DNA from: Methanobacteriota archaeon
Lineage (GTDB): Archaea; Thermoplasmatota; Poseidoniia; MGIII; CG-Epi1
Assembly (NCBI GenBank): GCA_003193815.1
Contig: PSPB01000011.1
Span: forward strand, 1 to 9,999
DNA: 9,999 nucleotides
Reading direction: 5' to 3'
Numbering within the stretch: position 1 is the first letter of the stretch; every line of letters begins with the position of its first letter. The notes below the pieces were generated by a model, which was not told the DNA's origin, did no database searches, and saw only the letters and a list, made by a program, of their open reading frames with translations. A program made the translations under genes and the position numbers. Of the stretch, positions 6,894-9,999 are shown piece by piece.

Positions 6894-7340
6894 CTACGCC
6901 ACTTCAGGGCCGGCGGTGCTTCCGCTGGTTTTGCCCTTGCCTTTCTGGAACTTGACTTGCGGCACCTCGACCTTGACCGGTGGCGGCAGGCCGAGCTTGC
7001 GCGCCAGCACGAAAACTTCGAACGAGCCCTGCGACAGGACTGCGTTGTGCACCTCCTCGGCGACGCCGTCGGGCATCTTGTGGTCGCGCTCCCAGAGCTT
7101 CTGCACTTCTCGCGCGCTACCGCCGTCGCCGCTGGCGTAGATGATTTCGCCGTCGAGCTGGACCATTCCCAACCCGCCGTAGGTTACGGTGTAGCGATAT
7201 TCGACCGTCGCGCGCTCCTTGCCGGCGTTGCGAATCGAGAGCACGGTGGTGTTGTGGTCAATGCGCACCTGCTGCGGCCGCCCGCTGCGGCGATGGCGCC
7301 GCGCTTCGATGCCGGTGATGCGGAAGCCGCTGACGCCCAT
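6894..7340 (-). CDS. Conserved-looking archaeal protein of unknown function (possibly SecB-like)
   Basis: This is the first gene of the minus-strand operon, 148 residues, with no signal peptide or membrane helix. The N-terminal half is beta-strand-like (VRIDHNTTVLSIRN, 25-38; VEYRYTVTYGGLGMVQLDGE, 46-65). It is followed by a helical stretch (about 76-117, with VHNAVLSQG and VLARKLGLPPPV) and a Lys/Gly/Ser-rich tail from 131. Strands followed by a helix and an LPPP motif remind me of a small archaeal family sometimes described as SecB-like, but this is from memory and weak. The ATG at 7340-7338 lies about 24 nt from a TATA-like box with no obvious ribosome binding site, so a leaderless mRNA is likely. 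It is real rather than a shadow because the overlap chain of the operon depends on it and its start fits the promoter. Function is unknown. Confidence 0.8.
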   Translation of the reverse strand: MGVSGFRITGIEARRHRRSGRPQQVRIDHNTTVLSIRNAGKERATVEYRYTVTYGGLGMVQLDGEIIYASGDGGSAREVQKLWERDHKMPDGVAEEVHNAVLSQGSFEVFVLARKLGLPPPVKVEVPQVKFQKGKGKTSGSTAGPEVA

Positions 7341-7360
7341 GCGGCCGCCACCCGCGCCGG

Positions 7361-7366
7361 TTTAAT
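7361..7366 (-). promoter_or_regulatory. TATA-like box for the five-gene minus-strand operon
   Basis: Read on the minus strand this is ATTAAA inside GGTGATTAAACC, an AT island in very GC-rich surroundings. Its centre is 23-24 nt from the ATG at 7340, the distance expected when transcription starts at or next to the start codon (leaderless mRNA, common in archaea). It is directly preceded by AAAGGTG, which could act as a BRE. The match to the archaeal consensus is only moderate. Confidence 0.55.
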
Positions 7367-7391
7367 CACCTTTGCGCCGGCGCCCACCTTT
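7367..7391. repeat. Palindrome flanked by direct repeats: possible operator
   Basis: CACCTTT occurs at 7367-7373 and again at 7385-7391 (period 18). The perfect palindrome GCGCCGGCGC (7374-7383) fills the space between the copies. The palindrome's centre is about 15 and 17 bp from the centres of the two flanking TATA-like boxes, so a bound dimer could affect both promoters. GC-rich palindromes arise by chance in such DNA, so the regulatory reading is inference. Confidence 0.35.
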
Positions 7392-7398
7392 TTTTTAA
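7389..7398 (+). promoter_or_regulatory. TATA-like box for the lipoprotein/membrane-protein operon
   Basis: A run of eight T followed by AA (7389-7398) is among the longest pure A/T tracts in the window. The TTTTAA core is centred 23-24 nt before the ATG at 7419, the same distance as at the other start sites here. There is no Shine-Dalgarno-like sequence between box and start, which fits a leaderless transcript. The T tract could alternatively terminate transcripts arriving on the plus strand. Confidence 0.6.
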
Positions 7399-7418
7399 GC
7401 CATGCCCGTCCGCCGTGC

Positions 7419-7847
7419 ATGGACCCGCGCCTCGTGGCGGTCAGCCTGCTGCTGCTGGCCGCGACTCCGAGCTGCCAGGAGCCGAACCCTGCGCGCACCG
7501 TCGTCAGCCTGCAGCTCGACTGGGATGGTGAGCAGGCATGGGTCTACCTCTATTCGACGCCACGGGTGCGGATGGACAACCTGACCATCACCTTCGGGAA
7601 CGATACGCTGCGCGAGCCGGGGGTCTACACGCTCCAGCGTGCGACCGACGCAGTCGAGTTCAGCCTGACGGTTGAGGTGGAGTTATCAGGCGTCTTCTGG
7701 GGCTTCAGCGGCCATATCACGCTCGAGGATCAGGGGCTCGAGGAACCGGAGTATCACGCGCTGGTCGAAATCCCGGTCGAAGGGGAGGAGCCGGACGAAG
7801 AGGACTGGGGGCTGCCGCGCAGCCGCCCGCTGGAGCGGCTGCCATGA
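7419..7847 (+). CDS. Putative lipoprotein of unknown function
   Basis: The 142-residue product begins MDPRLVAVSLLLLAATPSCQ: a short N-terminus with one Arg, a hydrophobic core and a Cys at 19. That resembles a lipoprotein signal, although the residues before Cys (T-P-S) are not an ideal lipobox. The mature part is beta-rich (VVSLQLDWDG, WVYLYST, NLTITFGNDT, FSLTVEVELSGVFWGFSG) with two N-x-T sequons and no second membrane segment. It ends in a strongly acidic stretch (EGEEPDEEDW, 121-130). I recognise no family. The frame is open far upstream across the antisense genes, but the ATG at 7419 is chosen because it gives the signal peptide and sits at the right distance from a TATA-like box. Its TGA overlaps the next gene's ATG (ATGA), so the pair is probably co-translated. 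Confidence 0.75.
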   Translation: MDPRLVAVSLLLLAATPSCQEPNPARTVVSLQLDWDGEQAWVYLYSTPRVRMDNLTITFGNDTLREPGVYTLQRATDAVEFSLTVEVELSGVFWGFSGHITLEDQGLEEPEYHALVEIPVEGEEPDEEDWGLPRSRPLERLP

Positions 7848-8185
7848 ACCTGCTGCGGGCACCGCTCAGCTTCCAGCTCACGATTGCCACCGTGGTTTCC
7901 TTCCTGATTTATCTGGTGCTGTTCCAGCTCGGCTTCATCGATTACTCAGTCGGTTGGCTACTCACGTTTTACACTTTCGAGGTGTTCACTGTCGCACTCT
8001 TCGCGGTGCTGGGCGGGGTGCTGCTGGGGATGTTCATCGCCACGCGCGCGCTCTCGAGCCAGGGTTTCACGCCGTTCGAGGTTTCGATGCTCAAACTACG
8101 CGATGATGTGCACAACCTGCACGAGGAGGTCCGCCTGCTACGCACGCCGGAACAGGCGGAACCTGAAGAGGAATCTTCGGAGTAA
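7844..8185 (+). CDS. Small two-helix membrane protein with C-terminal coiled coil
   Basis: The 113-residue product has two hydrophobic segments, about 11-30 (QLTIATVVSFLIYLVLFQLG) and about 40-66 (ending VLGGVLLGMFIATRA). These are joined by a short loop and followed by a helix at 78-102 with heptad-like leucines (FEVSMLKLRDDVHNLHEEV) and an acidic tail (EQAEPEEESSE). The tail is probably cytoplasmic and suited to oligomerisation or binding a partner. No family is recognised. The ATG lies in the ATGA overlap with the putative lipoprotein gene, so the two products may act together at the membrane. The TAA stop is followed within four bases by the TATA box of the next gene. Confidence 0.8.
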   Translation: MNLLRAPLSFQLTIATVVSFLIYLVLFQLGFIDYSVGWLLTFYTFEVFTVALFAVLGGVLLGMFIATRALSSQGFTPFEVSMLKLRDDVHNLHEEVRLLRTPEQAEPEEESSE

Positions 8186-8188
8186 CCG

Positions 8189-8200
8189 TTTTATAAAAAT
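8189..8200 (+). promoter_or_regulatory. Strong TATA box for the surface-repeat protein gene
   Basis: TTTTATAAAAAT is the best archaeal TATA match in the window, lying in the 33-bp gap after the preceding stop. Its centre is 24-25 nt before the ATG at 8219. Only GC-rich sequence lies between, including a GGGGGG run about 10 nt before the ATG, which is probably downstream of or at the transcription start. A leaderless transcript is likely. The strength of the match suggests high expression, as expected for an abundant surface protein. Confidence 0.75.
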
Positions 8201-8218
8201 CGCGGGGGGTGGCCGCGC

Positions 8219-9999
8219 ATGTCTCGCGCGACTCTGTCTGGCGTCATCTTCATTCTGGCGCTGATGCTGCTCTCACCCCTGGCTGGTCTCAGCCTGCCCG
8301 GTTCCGACAGCGGACTGCACCCGGCCAGCAACCCGGACGCAGGCCGTGACCACGGTTCGTACAGCGTCGATATCTACCCGGCCGGCGAAATCGGCCCCGG
8401 CGATGACCAGCTGACGCGTAACCAGAGCCGCACTTTCGAGTTCACGGTCGAAAACACCGGCGGCGATGCAGATACCTATGAAATCACGGCGGTCTGGACC
8501 GACAATAACAATCTGGGCTGGAACTGCGTAGCCGACGTAGATTCGGTTTCGCTCGCGGCTGGCGCGACCGCGTCGGTCGAGTTCACTTTCTCGACCCCGC
8601 GCGCCGGCGTTTACGACGGCGCCGAGAAGCAGTTCAAGCTGAATGCCACTTCCACCAACGAAACCACGGTGAGCGACAGCGAGGATTTCAACATCCGTAT
8701 TGACATGAGCCATGCGGTCGACCTCACCATCCGCGGCGACGAATCCCAGTCGGCCGAACGCGGCGATATGGTGCGTTTCCAGCTCGACCTGACCAATGTT
8801 GGCGACAATAGCGACAGCTACCGCGTCTCGCTGGCTCACGTACCGTGGGACTGGGTCGCAGACTCAGACACGGTCAATATCAACAATGTTGCGGTCGACG
8901 AGCTTCGCAGTTTCTACGTCGATGTCGACATTCCCGATTCGGCCGAGGAAGACGAGTATGCGCTCATTACCGTGCTAGTAACCTCCAAGGCGACCGGCTT
9001 CGAGCATATTGACGCCGTCCAGCAGGTCAACACCACCGTCACTGACGGCCGCACCTACGGGCTGACGCTCACGATTGATACTGGCTCGCAGGAGACCATC
9101 CCCGGCAAGGCAGCCAGCTACTCGCTGACGCTACGCAACGACGGCAACGAGCCGGACAGCTTCGCGCTGGACGCGTCTGCCCTGCCGGCTGGCTGGAGTG
9201 GCTCGGTAAACCCCGATTCGGTCGCCGACCTCGGCCCGGGCGTCACCGCTGATATTTCCTTCAGTGTCACGCCTCCCGCGGATGCCGAGGAGGACGACTG
9301 GGCGGCCGCTGACGTCAGTGCGTGGTCGACAGGCCGCAACCACCACCGCGACTCGGTCGCGACCAATACCACCGTCCGCATCCCGGTACGCGGCGTCGAC
9401 CTGTCAAGCGACGCGGCGGGCAAGGGCGGCACGCCCGGCACGACGGTCAGCTTCACGCTTACGCTGGAGAACACCGGCAGCGACCCTGACAGTTACGACC
9501 TCTCGCTCACCAAGCCGCCCACCTGGGACATCTCGCTCTCACAGGTCACGGTCGAGGACCTGGCCGACGGCGGCAGCGCCACCATTACCCTCTTGGGAGT
9601 CATTCCCGGCTTCGCGCACGATACCGATTCGGCTGACGCGACCGTTACCGCCACTTCGCGCGGCAACAGTTCGGTCTCGCAGGCAGTCATGGCGACTTTC
9701 TCGGTCGACACAGTCTACTCGATGTCGCTCTCGGTCGACGGCTGGCAGCGCACCGCCAACCCCGGCAACAGCACTACCTTCAGCTTCACGGTCACCAACC
9801 TCGGCAACGGTGTCGAGGACTTCACGATAGACCACACCACTCTGCCGGTGGGCTGGGACGTCAACGGCCTGCCGCACGCCGACCTCGCTGGCGTCAGCGC
9901 GTACGGTGGCATCGCCTCCTTCCAGACCATCCTGACGGTCCCAGACGACGAAACGCCGGGCTGGAACAATTTCACGGTCAGCGTCGCCGTCAAGGATAG
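8219..9999 (+). CDS. Secreted/cell-surface protein with tandem Ig-like (NEW3/CARDB-type) repeats, 3' end outside window
   Basis: I translated this frame through to the edge: 593 residues and no stop. MSRATLSGVIFILALMLLSP is a Sec-type signal sequence, with cleavage likely near residues 23-30. At least five repeats of about 95-120 residues follow, at roughly 47-161, 166-277, 279-389, 390-496 and 499-593. Each has an opening strand, often a PG turn, F/Y-x-L/F-T/D-x-x-N-x-G, then D-x-Y/F and a W before a second strand set: FEFTVENTGGDADTYEI, FQLDLTNVGDNSDSYRV, YSLTLRNDGNEPDSFAL, FTLTLENTGSDPDSYDL, FSFTVTNLGNGVEDFTI. This pattern fits the NEW3/CARDB-like Ig domains common in archaeal surface proteins (COG1470-like). 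Asp and Thr are rich, with several N-x-T/S sequons; Cys103 is the only cysteine seen. A C-terminal membrane anchor would lie beyond the window. Function is probably structural or adhesive; an appended enzyme domain cannot be excluded. Confidence 0.9.
   Translation, partial: MSRATLSGVIFILALMLLSPLAGLSLPGSDSGLHPASNPDAGRDHGSYSVDIYPAGEIGPGDDQLTRNQSRTFEFTVENTGGDADTYEITAVWTDNNNLGWNCVADVDSVSLAAGATASVEFTFSTPRAGVYDGAEKQFKLNATSTNETTVSDSEDFNIRIDMSHAVDLTIRGDESQSAERGDMVRFQLDLTNVGDNSDSYRVSLAHVPWDWVADSDTVNINNVAVDELRSFYVDVDIPDSAEEDEYALITVLVTSKATGFEHIDAVQQVNTTVTDGRTYGLTLTIDTGSQETIPGKAASYSLTLRNDGNEPDSFALDASALPAGWSGSVNPDSVADLGPGVTADISFSVTPPADAEEDDWAAADVSAWSTGRNHHRDSVATNTTVRIPVRGVDLSSDAAGKGGTPGTTVSFTLTLENTGSDPDSYDLSLTKPPTWDISLSQVTVEDLADGGSATITLLGVIPGFAHDTDSADATVTATSRGNSSVSQAVMATFSVDTVYSMSLSVDGWQRTANPGNSTTFSFTVTNLGNGVEDFTIDHTTLPVGWDVNGLPHADLAGVSAYGGIASFQTILTVPDDETPGWNNFTVSVAVKD

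Larger units (their letters stand above)
7341..7418. other. Divergent intergenic region with back-to-back promoters
   Basis: These 78 bp separate the outward-facing starts at 7340 (minus) and 7419 (plus). They hold one TATA-like box for each direction, a perfect 10-bp palindrome (GCGCCGGCGC, 7374-7383) about midway between the boxes, and a 7-bp direct repeat (CACCTTT) flanking it. There is no room for another gene and no sign of an RNA gene. Confidence 0.7.

Noticed and set aside
6882..7418. Upstream extension of the putative lipoprotein frame
   Set aside because: Antisense to the 148-residue gene and across the divergent promoters; it would bury the signal peptide in the middle of the protein.
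8273..8839. Minus-strand 188-codon open frame opposite the surface protein
   Set aside because: Antisense shadow of the signal-bearing repeat protein; no promoter or recognisable motif.

Overview
The window looks like a piece of a GC-rich archaeal chromosome. The strongest evidence is gatE (Glu-tRNA(Gln) amidotransferase subunit E, known only from archaea), transcribed with a GlmU-like sugar-nucleotide enzyme of the archaeal type. Archaeal TATA-like boxes about 24 nt ahead of start codons, in a layout typical of leaderless mRNAs, agree with this. The proteins are not as acidic as those of haloarchaea. The combination of a zinc-ribbon membrane protein, a putative lipoprotein and a surface protein with tandem Ig-like repeats made me think of marine Group II/III Euryarchaeota (Poseidoniales and relatives). 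That placement is inference only. No rRNA, tRNA, CRISPR array, insertion sequence or phage gene is visible.

Layout. (1) Positions 1-1906, plus strand: the 3' end of one TPR protein, then a complete 575-residue protein built almost wholly of TPR repeats. The two genes overlap by one base (TAATG). (2) Positions 7340 down to 1903, minus strand: a very compact five-gene operon, in transcription order a 148-residue conserved-looking protein, a zinc-ribbon membrane protein, gatE, a bifunctional sugar-1-phosphate nucleotidylyltransferase/acetyltransferase, and a GT4-type glycosyltransferase. Every junction is a direct abutment or an overlap of 1-8 nt. The last gene meets the TPR gene tail to tail, and their stop codons share one CTAG. 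(3) Positions 7341-7418: a 78-bp divergent promoter region with one TATA-like box per direction and a palindrome between them. (4) Positions 7419-9999, plus strand: a putative lipoprotein, a small two-helix membrane protein (ATGA overlap), then after a strong TATA box a large secreted protein with at least five Ig-like repeats that runs off the window.

How the genes may work together. The nucleotidylyltransferase and glycosyltransferase form a plausible pair: one makes an activated sugar and the other transfers it, probably to a lipid or surface glycan. They are transcribed with gatE, an essential translation gene, which may also have its own promoter inside the gene before it. The divergent plus-strand genes are all envelope or exported proteins and may form one surface module. 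Almost all of the window is coding; the only gaps are the 78-bp divergent region and 33 bp at 8186-8218, both holding promoters.
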